From positions 1 through 25,904 of IMG/VR virus record IMGVR_UViG_3300042371_000368: a stretch of 25,904 nucleotides of DNA; one strand, written 5' to 3'. This DNA is from a virus. The position numbers and the translations under genes are program-made. Shown piece after piece: positions 6,204-13,525 of this stretch. The notes under the pieces are model-generated. The model searched no databases. It worked only from the letters and a program-made list of their open reading frames with translations, and was not told the DNA's origin. Position 1 is the first letter of the stretch; the number at the start of each line of letters is the position of its first letter.

Positions 6204-8041
6204 TTGAACGCATAAAAGGCTTTATCTCTCGGGCGCTTTCCCTTAGTGGTGGCAACCTGAAAGACCCTCGCTTGAATGAGCTCTTCGGTGGCGCATCAAC
6301 TGACTCGGGCGTCAGCGTCACACCCGATACGGCCCTCACCTACTCTGCCGTATATGCTGCGGTCAGGTGCATTGCCGAGTCGGTTTCGAGTCTACCGCTC
6401 AACTACTACGAACGCCTGCCGGGTGGTGGCAAGGCACACGCAAAAGCGAACCCGCTGCACACGCTCCTTCATGATGAACCTAATCCCGAGATGAGCTCGC
6501 TGCAATGGCGTGAGGCTTCGATGGCGCACTTGTTGCTTCATGGAAATTCTTACTCTGAAATCGTGCGTGACCTCGAGGGCAATGTGGTCGAGCTCTGGCC
6601 CATCGACCCGACTATGGTAACGCCCAGGCGCACCGACTCGGGTGAGCTTTACTACGAACTCAACCGGGGAAAGTCCTTCATCACCGCTGGCAATATGTTG
6701 CACATCCCCGGTCTGTCGTTCGATGGTATCTCGGGCATCAGCGTGATCGGCCTTGCCCGACAGTCGATCGGGTTATCGATGGCGATTGAAAGCTTCGGTG
6801 CTGGATACTTTGGCCGAGGAGCTCGGCCCGGTGGCGTGCTGACTTTCCCTGGTCAACTCTCACCCGAAGCAAGGCAGAACCTTCGCAGATCGTTTGAAGA
6901 ACTTCATGCCGGTGGTGCAAACTCTCACAGGGTCGCCCTGTTGGAAGCGGGCCTCAAATGGGAAGCCATCGGCGTGCCTCCCGATGACTCGCAGTTCTTG
7001 CAGTCGAGAGAGTTTCAAATCATCGAGATCGCCCGCTGGTTTAACCTACCACCGAACAAACTTAAGGATCTTTCCAAGACGAGCTACAACTCCCTCGAAC
7101 AGATGGAAATCAGCTTCGTCGTGGATACCCTGCGCCCGTGGCTAGTGCGTTGGGAGCAGCAGCTTAATCGCAAAATTATCAGGCCGAAAGACAAGGGGAG
7201 TTTCTTTTTCGAGTTTAATGTAGACGGGAAATTACGGGGCGAGATCGCTGCCCGTTATCAGTCGTACTCGGTCGCTCGCAACTGGGGCTGGCTGTCGGTG
7301 AACGAGATCCGAGAAAAAGAAAACATGAACCCGATCGAGGGTGGCGATGTGTATATGCAACCCATGAATATGCAATCGATCAACACCGCACCCACGGCAG
7401 CGCCTGCAACCGATCCGAGTCTGATGGCAGTGCCCACACCCGAGACCCAAGACCCGACAGCAATCGCAGCACCCGCAGCAGCAGGGGCAGATGTCGCCAG
7501 CACCGCATTGAACGGCGCACAGATCACCAGTCTTGTTGACTTGGTTACTCAGGTAGGCATGAAGCTCATCCCGATCGCATCGGCCAAGGCGATTGCAATT
7601 GCCTCGTTCCCATTCTTGTCGCAAGCGGTGGTCGATCAAATCTTCAACGGGCTTGACAGCGTGCCCGCACCCGTGGCACCCGTGGCACCCACACCCGCTC
7701 GCTCTCATGAGTCGATCATCCTACGCCTTCTTGACGATGCAGGCGAACGCCTTCAAAATGTGGAGTGTAGCGCCGTGAAGCGCTTCGCCAACAAACCAGC
7801 AGAGTTCTTAACCAAGCTTGATCACTTCTGTGCCGAGCATCGGGCCCGCGTCGTGAGTGCGTATGCACCCGTCTTGGAAGCGTTTGGCTTGACCACCGAT
7901 CTCGATGGCCATGTCCAGCGCCACCTCGACCAGTTCCGCTCGACCTGGTTGGACTTCTCAGGCAGTGTGACCGCAGCGAAACTTGCCGAAGCAGTTTCCG
8001 AAAAGATCAACACCATGAAAGGGGTCAAAGATGAAAACTAA
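6200..8041 (+). CDS. Phage portal protein, HK97 family (613 aa)
   Basis: The portal is the dodecameric ring at the capsid vertex through which DNA enters and leaves. Family marks are TYSAVYAAVRCIAESVSSLPLNYYER, HTLLHDEPNPEMSSLQWRE, HGNSYSEIVRD, VELWPIDP, HIPGLSFDGISG, QSREFQIIEIARWFNLPP and SFVVDTLRPWLVRWEQQLNRK. The canonical domain ends near residue 395. It is followed by an Ala/Pro/Thr-rich linker (about 400-435) and a ~175-residue C-terminal extension starting TALNGAQITSLVDLV, with a second proline-rich linker (VPAPVAPVAPTPA) inside it. ATG 6200 overlaps the large-terminase stop (ATGA). The extension makes the protein longer than the ~420-residue HK97 portal. Confidence 0.95.
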   Translation: MIERIKGFISRALSLSGGNLKDPRLNELFGGASTDSGVSVTPDTALTYSAVYAAVRCIAESVSSLPLNYYERLPGGGKAHAKANPLHTLLHDEPNPEMSSLQWREASMAHLLLHGNSYSEIVRDLEGNVVELWPIDPTMVTPRRTDSGELYYELNRGKSFITAGNMLHIPGLSFDGISGISVIGLARQSIGLSMAIESFGAGYFGRGARPGGVLTFPGQLSPEARQNLRRSFEELHAGGANSHRVALLEAGLKWEAIGVPPDDSQFLQSREFQIIEIARWFNLPPNKLKDLSKTSYNSLEQMEISFVVDTLRPWLVRWEQQLNRKIIRPKDKGSFFFEFNVDGKLRGEIAARYQSYSVARNWGWLSVNEIREKENMNPIEGGDVYMQPMNMQSINTAPTAAPATDPSLMAVPTPETQDPTAIAAPAAAGADVASTALNGAQITSLVDLVTQVGMKLIPIASAKAIAIASFPFLSQAVVDQIFNGLDSVPAPVAPVAPTPARSHESIILRLLDDAGERLQNVECSAVKRFANKPAEFLTKLDHFCAEHRARVVSAYAPVLEAFGLTTDLDGHVQRHLDQFRSTWLDFSGSVTAAKLAEAVSEKINTMKGVKDEN

Positions 8042-8591
8042 TACGATTGAACGCAGGTTCTCTACCGAACTCCGAGTCGATGTCGCAGCGCAGAAGATCA
8101 TCGGCTATGCGGCCAAGTACGATCTCTCGAGCGAAGACCTTGGCGGCTTTCGGGAGTTCGTTCGCCCTGGTGCATTCACCCGCTCCCTCGACAGCAACCC
8201 CGATGTGAGGGCGCTCATTGATCATAATCCGAGCCTCATCCTCGGGCGCACCGTCTCGGGCACGCTAAGACTTGAATCAGATGCGACAGGGCTCAAGGTT
8301 ACCATCGACCCGCCTGACACCCAGTATGCTGCCGACTTGATGGCAGTCATGTCTCGGGGTGATGTCTCGCAGATGAGCTTCGCCTTTACGACTTCCGAAG
8401 ACGCTTGGGATCTGGTGGACGGTAAACGGGTGCGCAGTCTTCTCGCCGTGGAGCTCCACGATGTGAGTGTGGTCACTTACCCCGCCTACCCCGATACCTC
8501 GGTGGCAGTTCGCTCGCTCTCGATCTACACCCAGGACGCAATAAGATCAGCGCAACGCATCCGAGAACTTCGCCTGCGTGGTGATCGGTAG
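8031..8591 (+). CDS. HK97-family prohead protease (186 aa)
   Basis: This serine protease (family S78) is packed in the prohead and trims the capsid scaffold domain before expansion. The likely catalytic triad is His65 (DHNP), Ser116 (SQMSFAF) and Glu141 (ELHDVSVVTYPAYPDT). These positions are close to those of HK97 gp4 (His65, Ser114, Glu138, from memory). The N-terminal strand IGYAAKYD and the FRPGAF-like segment (FVRPGAFTRSL) are also typical. It overlaps the portal gene by 11 nt. Directly after its stop lies a hairpin-rich gap, so the operon may be interrupted here before the capsid gene. Confidence 0.95.
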   Translation: MKTNTIERRFSTELRVDVAAQKIIGYAAKYDLSSEDLGGFREFVRPGAFTRSLDSNPDVRALIDHNPSLILGRTVSGTLRLESDATGLKVTIDPPDTQYAADLMAVMSRGDVSQMSFAFTTSEDAWDLVDGKRVRSLLAVELHDVSVVTYPAYPDTSVAVRSLSIYTQDAIRSAQRIRELRLRGDR

Positions 8592-8604
8592 TCCAGCAAC
8601 TTGG

Positions 8605-8672
8605 ACTAAGTCGCTCGCTTAGTTCACGCAAACGCCTTTCCGTGGACTAGGGGTGGGGGAATTCCTCCACCC
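8605..8672 (+). terminator. Two hairpins after the protease gene; possible terminator
   Basis: The first hairpin pairs ACTAAG (8605-8610) with CTTAGT (8618-8623). The second is stronger: 8651-8660 pairs with 8663-8672 around the core GGAATTCC, with one G-U pair. Neither has a downstream T-tract (the following bases are TACAAAAACCC), so a rho-independent terminator is doubtful. They may instead be RNA-processing or pausing structures. The rest of the gap (8673-8831) holds a TTGACT at 8692 with no good -10 box at normal spacing, and the ribosome-binding site of the next gene. Confidence 0.45.
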
Positions 8673-8831
8673 TACAAAAACCCTAGGAAAATTGACTTTC
8701 TGGAAGCTTTCTAACCAACCATATCGTGATTATCCATAATAAAGTGCGTGCTCCCACGAACAATAGGCTACGATAGCAATACGGCGACCGGCGTTTGCCC
8801 GGTTGAATGGATCGAAAAAAGGAGCAGAAAC

Positions 8832-9137
8832 ATGGATAGTAAGACAAAGATCAACCTTTTGGTTGCAGCGGTGGCGTGCCTGACAGTCAGCTTGATCGTG
8901 TCGTGTGTGGTCGTGGTGGTGTTAGTGAAGGGTGGTAACCAACAAATGACCCAAGAGTCGGCAGCGCAGAGCGTGACAGATATGGCGGCGGCGATGAAGA
9001 AGAATGCCATCGAGGCCGAGGAGCGGGAAGCGGTTCGCAGAGAGAGCGAGAGAGTTGCGGAAAGAGAACGAGTAAGGATTCAGACTTCCCGAGATAAAAC
9101 TGACGCAATGTTCAGAGATGCTTATAAGGGTCGTTAA
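8832..9137 (+). CDS. Small membrane-anchored coiled-coil protein (101 aa)
   Basis: An N-terminal hydrophobic segment (about residues 8-32, LLVAAVACLTVSLIVSCVVV) would span the membrane once. A highly charged helical region follows (KKNAIEAEEREAVRRESERVAERERVRIQ), probably a coiled coil. No known family is recognised. GGAG eight nt upstream supports ATG 8832. An in-frame ATG or GTG further upstream at 8748 would add 28 residues with no signal and poor spacing. The gene breaks the usual protease-capsid adjacency, is preceded by hairpins and followed by a strong terminator, which is the layout of a moron. Possible roles include superinfection exclusion, membrane contact during lysis, or host modification. 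None can be chosen from sequence. Confidence 0.75.
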   Translation: MDSKTKINLLVAAVACLTVSLIVSCVVVVVLVKGGNQQMTQESAAQSVTDMAAAMKKNAIEAEEREAVRRESERVAERERVRIQTSRDKTDAMFRDAYKGR

Positions 9138-9160
9138 CCCTTCCCCCCCGCTCTCCCTAG

Positions 9161-9189
9161 GCTCGCCTTTACCGGCGGGCCTTTTTTTT
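9161..9189 (+). terminator. Strong rho-independent terminator
   Basis: GCTCGCC (9161-9167) pairs with GGCGGGC (9174-9180) with one G-U pair and loop TTTACC, followed by CTTTTTTTT. It ends transcription of the small membrane protein gene. A weaker hairpin, AAGGGT (9126-9131) with ACCCTT (9137-9142), overlaps that gene's stop codon just before it. Confidence 0.9.
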
Positions 9190-9199
9190 GGCACGATGG

Positions 9200-9227
9200 T
9201 TGACGAACTAGGAATCCGTGGTTTAAT
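9200..9227 (+). promoter_or_regulatory. Putative sigma70-like promoter for the capsid unit
   Basis: TTGACG (9200-9205) and TTTAAT (9222-9227) each match the E. coli consensus at 5 of 6 positions, with a 16-nt spacer. Transcription would begin near 9234, between two terminators and about 118 nt before the capsid ATG. Host promoter rules are unknown, so this is inference from general bacterial consensus. Confidence 0.5.
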
Positions 9228-9254
9228 CGGTCTATCGAAATCAGTGCAGTCTTT

Positions 9255-9293
9255 ACGCACAGTTTCCCGAACTAGGGGCCTGTGCGTTTTTTT
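9255..9293 (+). terminator. Second rho-independent terminator / possible attenuator before capsid gene
   Basis: ACGCACAG (9255-9262) pairs with CTGTGCGT (9280-9287), with an inner CCC/GGG pairing, and runs into seven T residues (9287-9293). It lies just downstream of the putative promoter at 9200-9227. A transcript starting near 9234 would therefore either stop as a ~60-nt RNA or read through into the capsid gene. CGAACTAGG is repeated at 9204 and in the loop at 9269. Confidence 0.8.
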
Positions 9294-9351
9294 ATGCTTC
9301 TCACCGGAGCAGATGCACGAGTCCTAATAAGCCATATTAGGAAGAAATCCA

Positions 9352-10719
9352 ATGACCGAAATTGAAACCCTGCGCAACCAGCGCACCGCAAAACTAGCTG
9401 AAGCCCGAGCTATTCACGCTCACGGCACCACCGAAAAGCGAGAACTAACCCCCGAAGAAGCCGCAGCTTTTGAGGCTTTGGTTTCTCAAGTAGACGAACA
9501 CGAAGCCCGCATAACTGAGATCGAAGGCGGCGCAGCAGCTCCCGCAGAAGAAGCAGCACCCGAAGAAGCCGCTTCTGCTCGCAGTAATAAACTTGCAAGC
9601 TTGGAAGCCTCTTCCAAAAGACCCGCAGTGCGAAGGTCAAGCCCGATCGAAGCGCCTGCGTTTGTGCGCGATTTTGGCGATCGTCAATCAACTTCAGATA
9701 GAGCATTGGCCTTACGAGGATGGCTCGGATTTCATAGCGTAAACGGTGCCTCCAATGAACAAAGAAACGCTGCACAGCGCTCTGGCCTAGAACTTGGGAA
9801 CAATCGCTTGAGCTTTAAGCTCAACGCAAAAGCTCCTAAGACTCAAGCCGAAGCCCGTGCGCAATCTTTGACCGGTTCCGCTGGTGGTTACACTGTGCCA
9901 CAGGGGTTCATCAATCAGCTCGAAGCTTCTTTGCTGGCGTTCGGCGGGATGCGAGAAGTCGCAACCATCTTAAGGACAGCAGAAGGCAATGACCTGCCAA
10001 TTCCTACCGTGAGTGATCACAGTAATGTTGGCGCGATCCTTGCTGAAAATACTCAAGTTGCTGAGCAAGATATCACTTTTGCCCAGATCACCATGAAGGC
10101 TTATAAGTATTCATCGAAGCTCATCCGAGTTTCGTCTGAACTCTTGCAAGACTCTGCGATTGATTTGGAGTCGTTCATCGGTGGCGCACTTGGGGAGAGG
10201 ATCGCAAGGATCTTTAATACTCACGCCACAACTGGTGACAATTCCTCAAAACCACAGGGGATCTCGGCATCCGGTGCAGGTAAAACTGCTACCGCTGATG
10301 ACGCAATCACCTTCGCTGAGTTGCTTGATCTTCAGCATTCGCTCGATCCAGCTTATCGTGCGAACGCCAAATTCATGATGCACGACTCGACCTTCAAGCT
10401 TGTGCGAAAACTGGTGGATGATCAGAACAGGCCGATCTTTATGAACGACCTTTCTGCGACTTCTCCTGGTACTTTGTTCGGCGTTCCCGTCGTGATCAAC
10501 CAGGATGTGGCAACAGTTGCGGCTAGCGCCAAAGTTATATACTACGGTGATTTTTCTAAGTACCTCATTCGAGATGTGCAGGACTTCACACTCTTGCGCC
10601 TCGAAGAACGATACGCTGATTACCACCAAGTTGGCTTTGTTGGCTTCTCCCGTCATGATGGTCGCATCCTCGACGCTGGCACTGATCCGATCAAGCATTT
10701 AGTAATGGCAGCTAGCTAA
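9352..10719 (+). CDS. HK97-fold major capsid protein (455 aa)
   Basis: This protein forms the icosahedral shell. Residues 1 to about 100 form a charged Glu/Ala-rich helical delta domain that acts as internal scaffold and is normally removed by the protease; an Ala/Glu-rich stretch (AAAPAEEAAPEEAAS) lies near residues 60-75. The shell domain follows: LTGSAGGYTVPQGF (near 180), DLPIPTVSD, AENTQVAEQDITFAQITMKAYKYSSKLIRVSSELLQDSAIDLESFI, then STFKLVRKLVDDQNRPIF, TLFGVPVVINQDV and YYGDFSKYLIRDVQDFTLLRLEE. These are classic HK97-family strings. The start ATG 9352 is preceded by AGGAAG. It sits behind its own putative promoter and attenuator, consistent with a need for high and separately tuned expression. 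Confidence 0.96.
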   Translation: MTEIETLRNQRTAKLAEARAIHAHGTTEKRELTPEEAAAFEALVSQVDEHEARITEIEGGAAAPAEEAAPEEAASARSNKLASLEASSKRPAVRRSSPIEAPAFVRDFGDRQSTSDRALALRGWLGFHSVNGASNEQRNAAQRSGLELGNNRLSFKLNAKAPKTQAEARAQSLTGSAGGYTVPQGFINQLEASLLAFGGMREVATILRTAEGNDLPIPTVSDHSNVGAILAENTQVAEQDITFAQITMKAYKYSSKLIRVSSELLQDSAIDLESFIGGALGERIARIFNTHATTGDNSSKPQGISASGAGKTATADDAITFAELLDLQHSLDPAYRANAKFMMHDSTFKLVRKLVDDQNRPIFMNDLSATSPGTLFGVPVVINQDVATVAASAKVIYYGDFSKYLIRDVQDFTLLRLEERYADYHQVGFVGFSRHDGRILDAGTDPIKHLVMAAS

Positions 10720-10721
10720 AC

Positions 10722-10928
10722 ATGAAAGTTAAATTTCATACTTCTGTAGCGGGCTTGTCGTTCACTTATGATGCAAATCTAGTGTACGACCTCCCGCTCG
10801 ATGAAGCGGCTAATTGCATCCGACTCGGCTGGGCGAGCGCTGAAGAAGCGCTCGTTCCTCCGGTCTCGGAAACCCGACAAATCAAGGCTGAGAAGGCAAC
10901 CTCGAAAAAACAAAAAGAGAAACGCTAA
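10722..10928 (+). CDS. Small head-associated protein of unknown function (68 aa)
   Basis: A short protein between capsid and connector genes. The N-terminal half reads as beta strands (MKVKFHTS, LSFTYDANLVYDLP) followed by a helix (DEAANCIRLGWA), and the tail is basic and Lys-rich (KAEKATSKKQKEKR). Many siphoviruses encode a similar small protein here with the pattern 'strand - xxYxxGxVxxLPxxxAxxLIxxGxAxxx'. Its role is not established. The start lies 2 nt after the capsid stop and the stop overlaps the next start (TAATG), so it belongs to the capsid operon. Confidence 0.7.
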   Translation: MKVKFHTSVAGLSFTYDANLVYDLPLDEAANCIRLGWASAEEALVPPVSETRQIKAEKATSKKQKEKR

Positions 10929-11497
10929 TGTTGACAGTTGTCACTCCTCCAGCGACGGAACCGATCACCCTTGCAGAGATGAAGCTCCACTCGCGCATCG
11001 ATGGCAACGACGATGACGCTCTGATTAATACGCTCATCACCGCAGCACGACAGCAGCTCGAGCAGATGGCTAGCCATAAAATGGTGACGCAGACTCTTGC
11101 GCTTTCGATCGATGACTTCCCCGACTCTGGCATCCTCTACCTCGAGGGCCCAGTGCAATCGGTGAGCTCAATCCAATATTACGACCTCGATGGCAACCTT
11201 CAAACTTGGGATGACGAACTTTATCAGGTTGACATCACCTCGAACCCGGGCCGTATCATGCCCGCCTACGATGAGGACTGGCCTGATTACTTAGACGACT
11301 ACAACTCGATCGTGGTGACTTATGTCGCAGGCTGCGGCAACGCCAACGAAGTCCCAGCGATATTAAAGCAAGCGATCAAGATGCTCGTCGGCCACTGGTA
11401 CAACCAGCGCGAGACAGTAGGAGAAGCGCAGGGCTACGAAGTGCCCTACGCCGTCGATAACATCGTTAAAATGTTTAGTCGAGGCATTGTCAACTAA
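10928..11497 (+). CDS. Head-tail connector, gp6-like/phiE125 gp8 family (189 aa)
   Basis: The N-terminus LTVVTPPATEPITLAEMKLHSRIDGNDDDALINTLITAARQQLEQ is diagnostic for the adaptor family (HK97 gp6, SPP1 gp15), whose ring binds beneath the portal. The middle contains the WxDELYQVDITSNPGRIMPAYDEDWPD-type segment and VTYVAGCGNANEVPAILKQAIKMLVGHWYNQRE, the usual C-terminal helix with the conserved HWYxxRE. Length is normal for the phiE125 gp8 group. Start and stop are both TAATG overlaps with the neighbours. Confidence 0.9.
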   Translation: MLTVVTPPATEPITLAEMKLHSRIDGNDDDALINTLITAARQQLEQMASHKMVTQTLALSIDDFPDSGILYLEGPVQSVSSIQYYDLDGNLQTWDDELYQVDITSNPGRIMPAYDEDWPDYLDDYNSIVVTYVAGCGNANEVPAILKQAIKMLVGHWYNQRETVGEAQGYEVPYAVDNIVKMFSRGIVN

Positions 11498-11823
11498 TGC
11501 TAAAAGCTGGCGAATTAACCCAGAGAATAAGCTTTCAGCGTGATGAATCCACTACCGTGGATGATTACGGTCAGGTGACCCGCTCATGGAATACCTACTA
11601 CACGACCTGGGCGAGTGTTCGCCCGCTCTCAGGCAGGGAGCAAGAGCAGGGCATGGCGAGGCAGGCTTCGATCTCGCACCGTGTTCGTGTGCGTTTTAAA
11701 GATGGCATCCTTCACGGTGATCGCATCTCGATGGGTAGTCGCACTCTAGAGATCGTCAGCATCCGCAACATCGATGAGGGCTCATGGGAACTCGAGATCG
11801 ATGCGATTGAAAGGGGGAACTAA
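11497..11823 (+). CDS. Head closure protein, SPP1 gp16 family (108 aa)
   Basis: Family marks are AGELTQRISFQR at the N-terminus, DDYGQVTRSWNTYYTTWASVRPLSGREQEQG in the middle, and HRVRVRF ... GDRISMGSRTLEIVSIRNIDE. This fits the small beta-barrel stopper/closure proteins that cap the connector and hold DNA in the filled head. Position between connector and gp10-like gene is the standard order. It overlaps both neighbours by one base in TAATG. Confidence 0.9.
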   Translation: MLKAGELTQRISFQRDESTTVDDYGQVTRSWNTYYTTWASVRPLSGREQEQGMARQASISHRVRVRFKDGILHGDRISMGSRTLEIVSIRNIDEGSWELEIDAIERGN

Positions 11824-12353
11824 TGCCTAGAGCAGCAATCAACATCGACGCTTCCGCCCTTAAAGGTTTGCTCAACCTCATGGAACACATCAACGATAAA
11901 GTGAAACGAGCAGGGATCAAGAAGGCTCTTCATGAAGCGGGTGCCCTTATCGTGACCGATGCGAAGAGCAGCGTGCGTCGCAAGTACTCCATCCTTCATG
12001 ACTCCATCGGATCAAAAGAAAAAGTGGTACTGCGCAAGGGCGCCCAGTTCGGCTACTCGGTTATCGGGGCAGAGCGCAGAGCGGGGCGCATCATTGGTGG
12101 CGTCGAGCGCATCCCGACCAAGTACGCTCACTTTGTTGAGTACGGCACCGCAGCGCACCCAACCGGCAAGAACGATCTGACGAATGAAATCTTATTGAAG
12201 CGCAAAGGTGCAAAAGCAAAAGCGCAAGGAGCGATTCACCCAGGCTCCGCACCGTTTCCTTTTCTTCGCAGAGCATGGGATAACAACAAGACTAAGGCGA
12301 TCGATGTGATGGGTAAGATCCTTAACGACACCATCAACGAGGGCGCATCATGA
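11823..12353 (+). CDS. HK97 gp10-family head-tail joining protein (176 aa)
   Basis: The hallmark string KYAHFVEYGTAAHP (about residues 100-113) and a preceding basic helix region (ALHEAGALIVTDAKSSVRRK) identify the gp10-like family, which joins head and tail. The protein also has PFPFLRRAW near its C-terminus, another family mark. A Lys/Ala-rich insertion (LLKRKGAKAKAQGAI) is present. Length is slightly above the usual ~130-150 residues. It overlaps the preceding gene (TAATG) and the next gene (ATGA). Confidence 0.88.
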   Translation: MPRAAINIDASALKGLLNLMEHINDKVKRAGIKKALHEAGALIVTDAKSSVRRKYSILHDSIGSKEKVVLRKGAQFGYSVIGAERRAGRIIGGVERIPTKYAHFVEYGTAAHPTGKNDLTNEILLKRKGAKAKAQGAIHPGSAPFPFLRRAWDNNKTKAIDVMGKILNDTINEGAS

Positions 12354-12757
12354 GTGCTAGCAAAGCCCTTCGGGCCCGACTAATCGACGATGCTACGATG
12401 TCTGGTTATGTGGGAACTCGCATCTATCCCGGTCGTGCGCCACAAAAGCCGGTCATGCCTTACATTGTTTACCATCGCATCAGCACCATAAGGTCGGCAA
12501 CGCTCGACGCAGGCAACACGAAGGTGCCCGAAGTTCGCATCCAGTGTGATGTTATTGCAACAACTCAATCGGAAGTTGAAACCATCATGAATCAAATGCG
12601 AATCGTGATGGACAACTTTCGCGGCACCTCTTCGGGGGTGGTCGTTCTCGGCGTTAGCGTGAGTGATGAGCAAGACCAGCCCGAGTTTTTTGAAGGCTCG
12701 GACACCGTGTTTTATCATTCGTCTTTGGATTTTTCCATCATCTATAGGGAGTCTTAG
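12350..12757 (+). CDS. Tail completion/terminator protein, DUF3168 (135 aa)
   Basis: The family pattern is clear: an N-terminal helix (ALRARLIDDATMSGYVGTRIYPGRAPQKPVMPYIVYHRIST), a strand with IQCDVIATTQSEVETIMNQMRI and a C-terminal SSLDFSIIYRE. DUF3168 proteins terminate the tail tube and join it to the head (gp17/Ne1-like). The gene stands in the usual place before the major tail protein and overlaps the gp10-like gene in ATGA. Its stop is 2 nt before the next start. Confidence 0.9.
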   Translation: MSASKALRARLIDDATMSGYVGTRIYPGRAPQKPVMPYIVYHRISTIRSATLDAGNTKVPEVRIQCDVIATTQSEVETIMNQMRIVMDNFRGTSSGVVVLGVSVSDEQDQPEFFEGSDTVFYHSSLDFSIIYRES

Positions 12758-12759
12758 CT

Positions 12760-13167
12760 ATGGCAGCAGTCTTAACCCAAGGCACGGCAATCTCGATCGG
12801 CGGCACCACCCTCACTGGCGTGACCGATATCACACCACCCAGTGCGACCCGTGGCACCGTGGACATCACCAACCTTTTGAGCCCAGACCATGCGAAGGAA
12901 TACGCTGGCGGTCTGATCGATGGTGGCGAAATGTCTGCAACCGCAATCGTGGGCGTTGGCTCCGCAGCACTCGGCACGATCAGCGCTTACATCGAAGATT
13001 ACGGCGAAGCAAAAGAATGCATTATCACCCTTGCCGATACTTCGACCATCACCTTTGATGGCATCGTTACGAAGTTCCAAGTCGATGGCGTTGCCACCGG
13101 CGACAACACAGTGAAAGCAACTGTGGGCGTTAAACCAGTAGGCAAAATAACCTACGCATTAGATTAA
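12760..13167 (+). CDS. Major tail tube protein (135 aa)
   Basis: Position between the tail terminator gene and the chaperone pair, and the beta-rich sequence (GTAISIGGTTLTGVTDITPPSATRGTVDITNLLSPDHAKEY), identify the tube subunit. The motif 'VTDITPPSxTRxTVDxTxL' and the following GGLIDGGEMSATAIV are typical of short siphovirus tail tube proteins. It stacks as hexameric rings around the tape measure. At 135 residues it is at the short end, with no added Ig-like domain. The stop TAA 13165-13167 overlaps the ribosome-binding site of the next gene. Confidence 0.85.
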   Translation: MAAVLTQGTAISIGGTTLTGVTDITPPSATRGTVDITNLLSPDHAKEYAGGLIDGGEMSATAIVGVGSAALGTISAYIEDYGEAKECIITLADTSTITFDGIVTKFQVDGVATGDNTVKATVGVKPVGKITYALD

Positions 13168-13177
13168 GGAGTTTCAC

Positions 13178-13525
13178 ATTTTAGATAAGCAAAAGTTATT
13201 AAGTGCAGGAAGTGCATATAAGCTCGGGGAGATCGAAATCCCCGAGCTCGGTGGCAAAGTATTCCTCCGAGTGATTAGCTCCCGTGAGCGTGATCAACTT
13301 GAAAGCGAAATCAGTGCGGGCTCGAAGTCGGGCAACCTGTCCAACATCCGAGCCAAGCTCGTGGTGAGATCTATCGCAGATGATCAAGGCAAGCGGATCT
13401 TTACCGATGCCGAGGTCGATGCTGTGGGCGAGATGCCTGCGCCTCTTGTGGGGATTCTCTTCGATGCGTGCGCCCGTCATAACGGCATGAGTGGCGGAGC
13501 AGTTGAAGACGCAAGAAAAAACTAA
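13178..13525 (+). CDS. Tail assembly chaperone, gpG-like, apparent ATT start (115 aa)
   Basis: This is the upstream member of the chaperone pair that holds the tape measure during tail assembly. The family-like core is SAYKLGEIEIPELGGKVFLRVISSRERDQLE, followed by RSIADDQGKRIFTDAEVDAVGEMPAPLVGILFDACARHNGMS. No ATG, GTG or TTG precedes the conserved part: AAGGAG (13166-13171) lies exactly 6 nt before ATT 13178. The first ordinary start, GTG 13271, would lose 31 residues including LGEIEIPELGG. A 10-bp hairpin (13221-13248) lies early in the gene. A_AAA_AAC just before the stop gives a -1 frameshift product. Confidence 0.87.
   Translation: MLDKQKLLSAGSAYKLGEIEIPELGGKVFLRVISSRERDQLESEISAGSKSGNLSNIRAKLVVRSIADDQGKRIFTDAEVDAVGEMPAPLVGILFDACARHNGMSGGAVEDARKN

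Noticed and set aside
8692-8740. Promoter TTGACT with CATAAT for the small membrane protein
   Set aside because: The distance between the boxes is about 37 nt, too long for a sigma70 promoter, and no other -10 fits.
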